A stretch of DNA of 64,000 nt, from contig NC_039502.1 of assembly GCF_003590095.1 (NCBI RefSeq), positions 4,441,753 through 4,505,752 of the forward strand. The letters are read 5' to 3'. The stretch comes from Trichoplusia ni (taxonomy: Eukaryota > Arthropoda > Insecta > Lepidoptera > Noctuidae). Below are positions 1-10,624 of the stretch, in pieces; position 1 is the stretch's first letter, and each line of letters starts with the position of its first letter. Below the pieces are notes generated by a model. That model worked only from the letters and a program-made list of their open reading frames with translations, ran no database searches and had not been told where the DNA came from. The position numbers and the translations under genes were made by a program.

Positions 1-1489
1 TTTCACCCCATTGTGTAGTAGGCGGCACGGTCATCAATTTACAAAAAAAACATCACGCTATTTATCTTAAGACTTTTGGCAGAGCAATAATAGGATTTTT
101 CGAAACTAAATCATTTTCACAAAATTAGTCATTTTATTCTCTTTCAAATCTAATATAGGCCTACCGCGACTATTTCACAAGTAAAATAAAAGAAACATAA
201 ACATATAATACGTTTTTTATGCAATTGTTACCGTAATCAGTACATTCTTGAAAGAAAGGAACTTAAATTCTTTTTATTTTTATTGATGTACTAAAATGAC
301 TCAAGTTCAAACGTGGAATGCCGTAATATGATTTTGTATTTATTTACGATAGGAATATATACCTGTTTTTAGCTCGGTAATGTTGGCGATGCTACTTTAA
401 GATCAAAACATTCGTAGTGACACTCAACCCAAAGTAGCACGTAGTTCACATTGATCTCATCTATAAATATGCATAACAAAAAATACTGAACGATACAGTT
501 AATTATTACCTTGGTTCATCTGTAACAACTAGCAACAATTTTTTTATCTTAAATTTGCAACACTACATAGGCCAAAAGTATTTCAGATAAAAAGCCCAGA
601 AAACTTGCATAAAAACTGCATTTAAATAGGTATGCAATGTGAACGATCTATAAGACCAAAGCTATCAATGAATATACACTATGTATCTATTGATAGAATA
701 ATGTCTACTGATACCTGGGACTTTTCAATATTTTAACGATTTGATCGGTCTACATCCGCCATTATAGAGACCGCGCACGTGGTCCTTCCAAAAATTCCTT
801 TAACAATTTATTGTATTCTCTACTTATTTAAAATTTTCTTCTTTTTTAGCCTGGTAAAAACAGGGGAAGGAACGAGACTGAATAAGTCTCTAAGATCCCT
901 AAGCCGACGTGGATTAGGAACATAATGTGCGTGTAGCTATCAGCACTTACATTCGTCATACAATGTCTGGAAAATTCATTTTGGCTATCGGTATCGACAG
1001 CGTAACCTCATAACCAACCTCATGTAGTCTTTATTTAAGTTCCATTTATATTATGCAGTAGGGATGACGGTAGGTATTTTACTTCAATGATCGTCAGGTA
1101 TGTTAACGAATAAAATACGTAATTTTTCTTTGTAAACTGGTACAGTAAATATGTAGAACTCATGCATATGAAGTCACTTTTATGTTCATATTTTGCTTTG
1201 TCGTAACAAATTACACATATCCTATACTTTAGATTTTTGTCATTGTCAATTTTAAAAAAAGGGGAGACTAATATTTTTTTAATATCACACTATTTATTTA
1301 TCAGCAATTTAAAGGCAAATCATGATCAAAACACCAGGGGGCCAAGATAACACGTTTACCAACTTTTTTATTTTGGAAATATTCCAAATGTTTGTGAGGA
1401 AGATCAGTTTTAATATTAAGAGGACAATCAAACATAACGTGTTTCAGGAAACCGTTTATCTGGGTGCAATTATGCAAAATCTTATATCT
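1..1489. other. AT-rich intergenic DNA, no gene seen
   Basis: I see no exon with supporting splice sites and no RNA gene here. A 60-codon ORF at 1322-1504 has low-complexity, non-conserved-looking sequence and runs into the target duplication of the foldback element, so it is not supported. Confidence 0.6.
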
Positions 1490-1504
1490 TATAACACTAT
1501 GTAA

Positions 1505-1705
1505 TTGAAATGAAACTACTTTTACGGATTTTATCGCGGTATATTATATTTATGCAGGTATCATAGTCACGGGCAGACTGCCCGTGCAATACCTGCAAAG
1601 GTGTCGAAACGTCAGGAACTAAAATCAAAAATTACACCGCGATAAAATCCGTAAAAGTAGTTTCATTTCAATGTCTAATATTCGCGTAAACCTAAGAAAC
1701 CACTA
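1505..1705. mobile_element. Foldback (palindromic) element with 13-bp target duplication, copy 1
   Basis: A near-perfect inverted repeat of about 36 bp (1505-1540 against about 1636-1671, core TTTTACGGATTTTATCGCGG) flanks a roughly 95-bp middle that itself contains the small palindrome CACGGGCAGACTGCCCGTG. To the right of the palindrome lies a 34-bp tail ending AAGAAACCACTA. The same palindrome and tail recur at 42846-42947. The direct repeat TAACACTATGTAA lies immediately left (1492-1504) and right (1706-1718), so this is a mobile insertion with a 13-bp target-site duplication. That length is long for a cut-and-paste MITE and more like target-primed insertion. No coding capacity. Confidence 0.75.
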
Positions 1706-1718
1706 TAACACTATGTAA

Positions 1719-2569
1719 AATCCACAGTTACCGAGCCCGACCCTCACTTCACCAGCTCCGTCCACAAAAATAATTTGACATCTTCTTTGTATCGTCAGAA
1801 AACATCGTGTGTGAAAATAACAACTGTCTGGCTATCACTGTTCCTGAAAAACAGCCAGGTGACAGACAGACAAACGGACACTGGGACCTCAGTAATATGG
1901 TTCTGGTTTACCTCTTTGGTTACAGTACAATAATAATTTTATGATACCTCATAATCACTGTCATAATCCATCTAGCAATTTCAGGTGTAGGACGGCCCAA
2001 GAACAGACGTGCTCGAAAAACATAACCCACCCAATTAATAAATGGAAAATTTCGAAAGTTAAACATTTTTAGCAGAAGTGCTAAGACTGACTTATACCTT
2101 CTGTTATTTTTTCCTACTTGCAATATATAAAAAATGTGTTTCATTTTCAATATTGCATTACATTTTTGCTATGATCGTTATTATTAAACTTCATAGTTTT
2201 TCACATCTTCAGAATCACGCAGACAAAGTCGCGGGCAACAGCTAGTATAAAAATATAATACGAAAAACGTAGATTAGCGGGCTAGGTTTAGTCAGTAAGT
2301 TTTTGAGAAGGTTTGTGTATTTAAGAATACCCAAGCTTGAACAAAAGAAAGTGAGTTTGACAGGGTTATCCCAAAAATAGTGTCTAGAGAGACTCACTAT
2401 TTTTTTTTATAACAATTATAAACATTTAATGCTTTCCGCATTTTTTTCGCTTTTTCTTAAGCTTTTAAGAAATCAGTGAGCTTAGCAAATAATGCGTTCA
2501 GTGAAAGCTTCATCACCAACAAGGGCAGGCCAGCCGCCGGGCCTGGTTTGGTCTTTGGTGATTTGGTCT
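1719..2569. other. Intergenic DNA with a Helitron-like end fragment
   Basis: No gene is supported. The 76-codon minus-strand ORF at 1920-2150 has no recognisable motif. The stretch 2211-2245 is a detached 3' terminus of the Helitron-like repeat (GTCGCGGGCAACAGCTAG followed by T), diverged or truncated at its 5' side. Confidence 0.5.
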
Positions 2570-2577
2570 ATTTAAAA

Positions 2578-4104
2578 CAGGGACCGGCCGGATACTCATT
2601 GAAAGGGTTTTTGAAGGGGTTTTTTTAAGCGCTTCAAGAAAAAACCCTATGACATATGTTACACCTTCGAACGGATTACTGGAACCCTGTTCCGAACAGG
2701 TTACCCTTTACTACCCTGTAACACTGTAACAGGGTAACCCACTCCAACCTAAGACAATGCAATATGCACTCATAGACATTAGTTTGAAAATAGTCTAACC
2801 ACGAGCGCACGTGACATCTTACCGCCCAGCGGCGCCATTGTTGCATTTACCGAGCGACTTGTAAACATGGAATAAAAATCATTGTGGATATGATCTTACA
2901 GTTTAATTTTGCTTGTCGCACTTTTCAAACGCTGTGATGTATATTTTTCGTGTCTATACTTGTAGACCAGGGTCGATAATTTTTAAAACCAAATTAAAAA
3001 ATAGTAGGATAAAACCCATTTGAAAAGGAGGGGAATATTATAAAAATGAAAGGAAAAATAATTTACGGGTGATCTGAGGTCGGGAAGGGGGTGGGAGTGA
3101 CGTTTGAAGAGTAAAAAACGGTTTTTATCAATTTCCGGCAAAACTAAAATTCGTATCGAAAAAAGTCAAATGGCAAAGTTCTAAAAGAAAAAGATCTAAA
3201 ACTTTTGTGTTTACATTTTTTTCACATAACCTCAAAATTTATGTGAAAAATCTAAAAAACCAAGATTGTGGTTTTTTGTTTTTATCTTTTACAAAAATTT
3301 ATTTTTGTAACGAAATTTGGTGAAAACTTACTTTTTTGTGTCCCAAATACGCTGTAATTTATTTGATTAAAAAATATTTATTTTTTCACCTTATTTTGAA
3401 TTAATATAAAAAAACACTCTAATTTTCAATCGAAAATTCACCCGTCAAATCTTCTCAGAAAATGCAAAAAATGAAAAAAAACTTGTATTCGTTTTTTTTT
3501 TAAATTATTATAAATAATTTCATCTAAAAAATTTGATCTCATTTTGTGTTCAATAGACCAATAATCGAGGAAGGTTTTAGGCTAGGTATATCAAATTACG
3601 CTGCAACTTATAGGAGCGAAGATTTAATGGAAAATGTGGCAAATACGGGGAAAAATATTAATCTTCGAGGGCTTTCGTTCAAAAATTCCTAACTTATATC
3701 TTCTAACCACGCGGACGAAGTCGCGGGCAACAGCTAGTTACCTATATGACGTTTCGCGCGTAGGTAGTTTGTCCGAGAGGCGCGACGCGTCGGCGATAGA
3801 AGAAAATCAGCTGTAGTCTTAGTAAAGCAATGAGGGGCCGCTAGGGTGCAAGTATGCAGCTCAGGTTTAGTGGGTAATTCAGGGTAACACGAATAAAAGC
3901 CTTTCGTGAAGGTAACCACTTCAAAGGGTTAAGTTATTGAAGGGGTTAACCCCTTCACGTGGTTACCATAATGAAGGTGTTAACCATTTCGCTGGGTTTC
4001 GAGGCTGTAACTCGAACAAAAGGTAACACTGCGATATGAGTTACCCCGTGTACGGGTTACCCTGTCAAACGGCTTAACTCTAAAGTGGGGTTGTCCGGTC
4101 CCTG
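2578..4104. mobile_element. Non-autonomous hAT-type DNA transposon
   Basis: The ends are inverted repeats beginning CAGGGACCGG (2578-2587; complement at 4095-4104), a typical hAT-like terminus. The 8-bp direct repeat ATTTAAAA lies immediately outside both ends (2570-2577 and 4105-4112), the target-duplication length of the hAT superfamily. Subterminal regions are packed with GGTAACCC/GGTTACC-type repeats (about 2690-2742 and 3880-4075), the usual sort of place for transposase binding. No transposase frame longer than about 60 codons is present, so it would need a transposase supplied in trans. A Helitron-like insertion sits inside at 3533-3737. Confidence 0.85.
3533..3737 (+). mobile_element. 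Helitron-like repeat nested in the hAT element
   Basis: Homologous to the copies at 8134-8363 and 56831-57092 from about TTGTGTTCAATAGACC to the shared 3' end CGGACGAAGTCGCGGGCAAC AGCTAG, followed by T. The 3' end has the CTAG|T terminus and a small upstream hairpin (GCG-g-AC GAA GT-CGC) expected of Helitrons. The 5' end is missing or strongly diverged. Because it lies inside the hAT element, it inserted later. Confidence 0.65.
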
Positions 4105-4112
4105 ATTTAAAA

Positions 4113-6400
4113 GCTTTCTCCTAACTCTGCATAACCTTTTAGCAACCTGTCTTGCTAACCGGATTTTTCTGATTACTTTATTCAATGAACGAATCAGATT
4201 AAAAATATATAAAACTGACATAAAACTTATGAAGGATAAAGACTCTTAAAGCACTAAGCCATTTTAAATGTCGCCAATAAGCTCAATTTAATATCCCAAA
4301 TAAAGTTTTAGAGTGGGATATATGATGAAAAGGCCAAGTTCATGGAATTAGAGGATATATATCTATCAAAACATTAAGGCATCGGCGTTATAAAAGAGAA
4401 AACTTATGTTAAAACAGATTGCTACCATTTCACCGGTAGAGAGAGCTAGCACCTGCCATTTCCTGACGAAAACCATAAATTGAATAATAATAATATTATT
4501 AATTATATTCAAATTTATGTTATATGTTTGTGTTAATTAAACTTTTGATAGATGGATGGGAAATGCGTTATTTAAATTAGCCTTTAAATGTCTATTCAAA
4601 TTTATAGCGGCAAATATAATTAATTAATGAGACTACTCGGTTCCACTTGCTTGCTTGGTTAAATAAATGTGAAATTTAATGCCACGTTAAAGTTTAGGTA
4701 AAGCTAGGAAAAGACGACTAGACTTTAAAAATTATACCCACTTCTCACTTTGTTTGTCGTGTGAATCTTTATAAATAATAGACAGATACTATCTTTTGCA
4801 CAAATAGAACACATAGAAAACAAAGAAAAGATGGCCAGAATCTAATCAGAATTAAAACGTCAATTTTATATCAGATTTTAAAGCGACATCTTTGTCACAT
4901 TAACTATCGTGCACCAAGCATAAACGTAATAGCACAACCTATTTCGCCACCACAATAAACATCAACAACATTAAGTATTCCTTTCAAGTCGTTAAACTCC
5001 TAAGTAAACATTAAAACTTCTAATACGATACATAAATCCACGAAAATACTAATAATCGTAATTTTCCTGATGATCGGTAATACAATCTCCTTGTGAAATA
5101 GTTCTCCGATGAACAATTATAATTACTTCATTAAAGTCAGACCTAAAGTTTACCAGATGCAGACAGGTCGAGATATAAATAAGGTTGGAATGATTCTAGC
5201 TTTAAATCCAGCTGTGACTATCATACAGAAGGTCAAGCGTGTAACTGAAGGCACTCAGTGAAAGCAGGTGATGACTATTAGCAAGAGTACGGATTATGTC
5301 AAATTATAGATGGAGTTGATGATAGAGGAATCGATAACCATTTGGCTATATTTTTCTGAACTTTCAGTTTAAAAAATTAAGGCATATTAATTATCCCGGA
5401 ACAAATTGAGCACCTCAAATATCATTGCCAAAGTACAATCGGATTATAATTAGGAACAGGTACAAAATTTGAACGATATCCTCATAGCACTACGAAACTC
5501 GAAGCGGCTATAAATCAAGGTACCTTCAAGTCTATACTTCCCATGAAGTTTTTACAATATCGGATCATAGCAACTAAAACCACAAAATTACATAAAACAC
5601 ACTAAGAATATAAATACACCGGACGCAGATGATAACTGCGTATAAAAATATAATAAAGCTGTTTATCAAAGACGATTATCATTCAACTTCTTAGAATATT
5701 GCCTTTTCCTAATAAAACAATAATACTGTGTGTTAATACTTAGATAGCCCAATTTATTTTTATACATGTTCCTTAGAAATAGGATTCCGTAAGTAGATGG
5801 TATTATGCCGGATGCCGGATGGTAATCTACCGGAAATCAAGACATTTTTTGTTTGCCCTCTCTGTCCCAGTGCAGGGCAAACAAATAAATAAATATTTAA
5901 AATAATTTGACTCTGTTAAGTAAAATACTAACGTTTAATATGGTATAAATTATGGACGTTGGATTAAGAATACCAGAGAAAAAACCACAAAAAAAAGGCT
6001 TTAAGTCTTTACATAAAGTGGAAAATATTCGGGGCAATTGAAGAAAGAGTAAATTCGGCGATTCTCTAAGACTTTAGGTTAGGAATGGTCACTTACTTTT
6101 TGCTGAAGGCCATATTCCTATACGTAACCTTTTATGCCCTACAAAACTTGAATGAATAAAATGTTTAATGATTGTTATAGTTCTCAAAACCCGATACGGA
6201 ACACTGAACCCATACATCACTATCTTATCGTAAAAGATTCTAAGAAAAAACGAATGACATCGCATCGCACCCAATGGTCTTACTAACCTAAAATATGAAG
6301 GAAACCGCCGCCAACAAGTCCCATACAACATCATAATAATGCCGTCTGGCTCACATAGACGAGTCTAATAAAAAATCGTTAACGACTAAGAAATTGATGA
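4113..6400. other. AT-rich intergenic DNA, no gene seen
   Basis: Both strands are rich in stop codons. The 81-codon minus-strand ORF at 6089-6334 shows no domain signature or splice context. No tRNA or other RNA gene recognised. Confidence 0.5.
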
Positions 6401-6805
6401 GTTCTCTTAGAGAAAATTACTTTAATATTCCCACTGAGGCGTGACCCAAAACCCGTTCGGATACAAGAAACCATATTGATATTCAATCCAGAAAACTTCA
6501 GCCAAGAAACTATAGCCCTAATAGGTATAGGGATAAAGAACACATTTGAACGCAAGGTTAAAGAACATGATGGTAAATTTATAATTGTGGCAGCAGTTGC
6601 AAATGATTTTTTACCTCCAGCCGATTTGCGTGAGTCAGCGTCCGTTTTGCCAGACACACCTCGTACTATGGCACTCATAAAAACTGCTAGCTATCGTAAC
6701 CTATTCGATGTTGTAGTCGAAGTCCATGGTGTTGATGAGGGGAATATGGAATGTGATGAAATCGTGGTACAGGGACCAAAAACAATTGACTTGTGGAACA
6801 ATTGA
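6401..6805 (+). pseudogene. Unrecognised ORF, possibly a broken gene fragment
   Basis: The frame is open for 135 codons from a TGA at 6398-6400 to a TGA at 6803-6805. No ATG lies near the left end, so it looks like an exon or a truncated copy. The inferred product is protein-like, with a balanced mix of hydrophobic and acidic residues and segments such as KFIIVAAVANDFLPPADLRE and YRNLFDVVVEVHGVDEG. I do not recognise the family. Near the end the 10-mer AACAATTGAC occurs twice, 16 nt apart (6781-6790 and 6797-6806). After the second copy another frame continues for about 20 protein-like codons (ADKLHTTGGPTGLCLIMD) to a TAA. A 16-nt duplication would explain a frameshift. It may alternatively be a chance ORF. 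Confidence 0.3.
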
Positions 6806-6869
6806 CATAGCCGACAAGTTGCACACTACCGGCGGCCCCACGGGGCTTTGTTTGATCATGGACTAAAAT

Positions 6870-8133
6870 AGACATTGGTTATGCCTAAATTATATCTAGA
6901 GTTAAATGAAAAACATGTGTTGATGTACAATTAACTCTGTTTGGCAGTTGACGGTTCGGAATTTGAAAGCGAATGTTTTGTAAATTGTAACTGAAATAGT
7001 TTGGTTTGGAGTTGTCCTTTGTTTTTGTAACTATCTGGTGATTGACTTTTCGCGTGTTCTGTGCGTGATAAATGTATAACAATTGAATTGTTGTACTTGA
7101 CTCACTAGAAAAAAATAAAAGGGCTGAATTCCAGTCTCATTGGCTGGAAACATTTGCAGGGACTAACTGCTCATTCGACCTCTCAAGCACAGTTTGCTGA
7201 ATAAAACTGATTCTTTAAACATATTGCAAATGTTCTTTCCAGAAAGGAGTGGAGCGTAATTAAAACTGTCATATTATCAGAATTAATTACGAATTGTAAT
7301 CAACAAACCTCATACTTAACAAGATAGGGTATCCGATTACTGTAAAACATGTTCGCAGTTGACCAATCATTGAAGCGTCATTAGCATTCTCAAGCTACTC
7401 ATAATTACGTTTTATGTATTTACAAATCATGAGATGAATTCCAAAATGGTTGAGGAACGAAGGGCAGCTAGGTATTAAGCTTGCTAATGTTCGAATTAAA
7501 AGGATATAAATAGATATAGGAGGCCTCTGCTTCAGAGTTTAATATCTTTTGACCGATCTACGTTCTACTAGCGTTTGCAAAACCCAAATTAAAACATGTT
7601 TACTGAGATACATATAATTTTAATTTATCAAGGAAACGGTCTTTGACTAAACACTTGACCGTCTTAAAATTATTGTCGAAGAGAGATTCCGAAAACGTGG
7701 CCTTAGGCCTATAAAACAATAATTAAGTCGTAAACCACAAAAGGTCTTTAAACTGACCATAAGAAACTTACAAAATTTCAGTCATTTATAAGAATCCATG
7801 ACACTCAAATGACACATCATTGAAGTAATATGATACGAATATAAATTCCATCTTTCGCAGTCTATTCGAATTAAAAAACCTTTTAATATGGAGAAAATTA
7901 CAGCCATCAAGGCACATTAATAAAGACGGCGAATAAAAAGATGCATCGCCCGGAAGATTTACTGAACTACTCTGAGGGCCAAGACTCCAAAACTTGGGTA
8001 TGCTTATAGAAGTCAGACTGATTGATGTAGTAATTAATTTCGTGGTACTAAAAGGTTGTTGAGGCGAATAGGTGTAAATGCTAAATAACTTTATTATTAT
8101 AATATATTAGGTATAGGTAGACTTAATCTATAT
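6870..8133. other. Intergenic DNA, no gene seen
   Basis: No exon-like open frames with splice signals and no recognised repeat. The 65-codon minus-strand ORF at 6885-7082 is low complexity and unsupported. Confidence 0.5.
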
Positions 8134-8363
8134 TCTATATACTAATATATAAAGCTGAAGAGTTTGTTTGTTTGAACGCGCTAATCTCAGGAACTACTGG
8201 TTCGATTTGAAAAATTCTTTTTGTGTTGAATAGACCATTTATCAAGGAAGGCTATAGGTTATATAACATCCCGCTGCGACTAAAAGGAGCGAAGATAGAA
8301 TGGAAAATGTCGAAAAGACGGGGAAAATCTATCCACGTGGACGAAGTCGCGGGCAACAGCTAG
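8134..8363 (+). mobile_element. Helitron-like short repeat, full-length-looking copy
   Basis: Starts TCTATATACTAATATATAAA, followed by the GCTGAAGAGTTTG and TTTGAACGCGC blocks shared with 56831-57092. It ends GGGCAACAGCTAG and is followed by T. The 5' TC and 3' CTAG|T ends plus a small hairpin just inside the 3' end fit a non-autonomous Helitron. This repeat type is very common in lepidopteran genomes (recognised from memory, not searched). No coding capacity. Confidence 0.75.
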
Positions 8364-9109
8364 TTATTTATAAAAAAAAAAACATTATAAACTAAACTAG
8401 TCAAAAAAAGAAAGTTTGCGAATAGCTTCTTTATTTGACTTTTCCATTTTCTGAAAACATTTAGTTAAGTTTTTATGAGTCACACTACAGCTGTGAACCA
8501 CCCTTTCTAGCCTAACTTTAAAACTAAAATACTCTTAATTTAAACGAACATTTGATTAAAATAAACAACCAGTGTTCATTATGTGACATTTTAACATAAA
8601 TTCATTCGGTCAGTGTTCCGTTGAAAGCTGTGATTGATGGGATTTTTCGGGATTAGTAGTTTTGGAGACAACATTAATTAAAGATATTGATAAATCTGGA
8701 TGTCAACGTAATGAACTAATCTCCACCATAGAACTGCTATGTTATCTAAATTGTAATTAATTTATTGTCTTAACTGTCTGTTTTAAAGTATAGGAGCTAA
8801 TTAAAGTCGCGTTTGAGAATCGAATGTTAGATGATGATGTAAGGGTAAGACAGGCATTTGTTTTGTGTGACTTCACTTTAGGAAAGTATGTGATTAGAAT
8901 TAGTTACATATGTACCAAAATACAGCTTTAAATGAACCTTAAATGTACCCTCTGCAAAAACCCTAATGGAATTCTTGCTCTCTGCTACATTGTTTTAAAA
9001 ATACCCTACATTTTATCTGTAATACCGAGAGCATTCACAATTTACAACCAATATTAAAGTTTAATCTTAAAGCTCATGTTCTCAGTAAAAAAGGGTCCAA
9101 GAGACCATT
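8364..9109. other. Intergenic or 5' flanking DNA of the TANC gene
   Basis: No coding exon is evident. It precedes a candidate initiating mini-exon and may contain promoter or 5' UTR sequence. I cannot identify a convincing core promoter. Confidence 0.35.
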
Positions 9110-9119
9110 ATGATTGCAG
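9110..9119 (+). CDS. Candidate first coding mini-exon of the TANC/rols gene
   Basis: The string ATGATTGCAG is followed at once by a consensus donor GTGAGT at 9120. It ends in phase 1, exactly the phase required by the RING exon starting at 10214, and the join would read M-I-A-D-L-A-A-I-R-Q. An in-frame TAA lies upstream at 9086-9088. The match is only ten bases and a chance ATG before a donor is possible. The true 5' part may instead lie outside the window. Confidence 0.25.
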
Positions 9120-10213
9120 GTGAGTGCTAGCACACCAATTATGTAGTCTATCTTATCTTACGAGACACGACTCACACTTTTTTAAAAGTAAAGTACGGTT
9201 TTTCATCTAGAAAAAGTACCCATTATGCCATTATGTCACGTATTTTTTGGGCAAGCTCATAAATTATTATTAACTGGCTTCATTAACCTGCATAACGTCA
9301 TAAACACGTTATTCGCTGTCACAACAGGCCGGGAGTATTTTTGGAAAAGGTCAAAAAAGGAAAGTTCGTATACCAGACAGTATAACTCACTTGACGAAAA
9401 TTGTTTACACGGACGCGACTATAAAATGAGCATTCCAATTAATTGACGTCCGTATTTTAATCCTGTTAATTTGAAGGGGAGAAAAAAGCTAATTTTACTC
9501 ACAATGCCCCGACAGTAATGTAAAGAAAAATAAAAACTTGTAAAAGACCTCGCGGTATGCGCATGCGTCGGTCAATCTTCTCGTAATGTCATTTGTCGAT
9601 GGAATCAGGACGCGGAGCGAGGTTTTATCGTACGAGAGAAAGGGACGAAATATATAGCCGTCGCGCCACCCCAAGTCGTGAGGCAACATTTGTATTTAAT
9701 TACTTCGTTTACAGACACTTGATTTACGAATCGCTTAATTTGAAAGTGTTGATTTAAGTTTTGATGAGAGAGCCTGCTTTCCAGAAGTTATAACGACACC
9801 CACCAATAAATCAGTTTGTTTTAAACTCAACCGCGCGTGTAACGTGAGAAATGTGAGGACATAAACGTATTTATGATGCAGTTACAACAATTTCAACAAA
9901 TGAAAGCGTGTACAGCAAGGATACATTAGTTAAACATTTAACATCGTAAAAACTCAGTCATTACCGACGCACCATAATTCTATTTAAATTCCTACGCAAC
10001 ATCCTCATTCAATATAATTGGTTATAACAGTCCGGTGCACTGTCCACAACACAAATTATACTATTATCCTTAGCTAGAATAACTTCAAGGGTCGTTAATG
10101 TGTAAATCGATTGCCATGCATGGTACGACATCGCGCTGTCGCATACTAAACGATAAACGACTCAACAAGCGTTATAATCAAAACAATATTAAAATTCCTC
10201 ATTACTATTGCAG
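9120..10213 (+). other. Probable first intron / 5' flank of the TANC RING exon
   Basis: The stretch ends in the acceptor TATTGCAG before the RING exon. ORFs at 9225-9446 (+) and 9495-9689 (-) lack any family signature. Confidence 0.4.
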
Positions 10214-10624
10214 ACTTGGCGGCGATACGGCAGCTGCTGGAGAGCGAGACGGGCGGCACGACATGCCCCAGCTGTAACATGCCCTTTGACAAGGGCAAGA
10301 AGAGGAAACTGATCGACACTTGCGGGCATGAGCGGTGCTACTCGTGCATGTTCCGGAACGAGGCGTGTCCGTCGTGCGCGAGGAACAGCCAAGCCCAGCG
10401 GCGGCCCGTGATGGAGAGGTACACGCCGTCGCCGCAGCGGCAGGAGCCCGAGTGGCAGTCCCCGCTGCGCCTGCCCAAGCCGCCCAAGCAGCCCTCCAGT
10501 CTGGCGCAGTCCTGCCCCACGCCGCCGCACACCAGGAGAAGATTCTTCCTCAGCCCGAAATCGCTGCGCAGCCCTTTCGGGCAGCGCGCGCGCCACTCTC
10601 ACGACAACCACGTGCCCCTCTCCG
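10214..10624 (+). CDS. rols: TANC gene, RING-finger exon
   Basis: Acceptor TTGCAG at 10208-10213, donor GTAAGT at 10625. The C3HC4 pattern is complete: Cys17-x2-Cys20, Cys36-x-His38-x2-Cys41-x2-Cys44, Cys51-x2-Cys54, including CGHERCYSCMF. Pro/Ser/Arg-rich sequence follows (about residues 58-136). The exon is strikingly GC-rich against its surroundings. In flies the RING is present only in some rols isoforms, so alternative promoters or skipping are possible here too. Confidence 0.85.
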
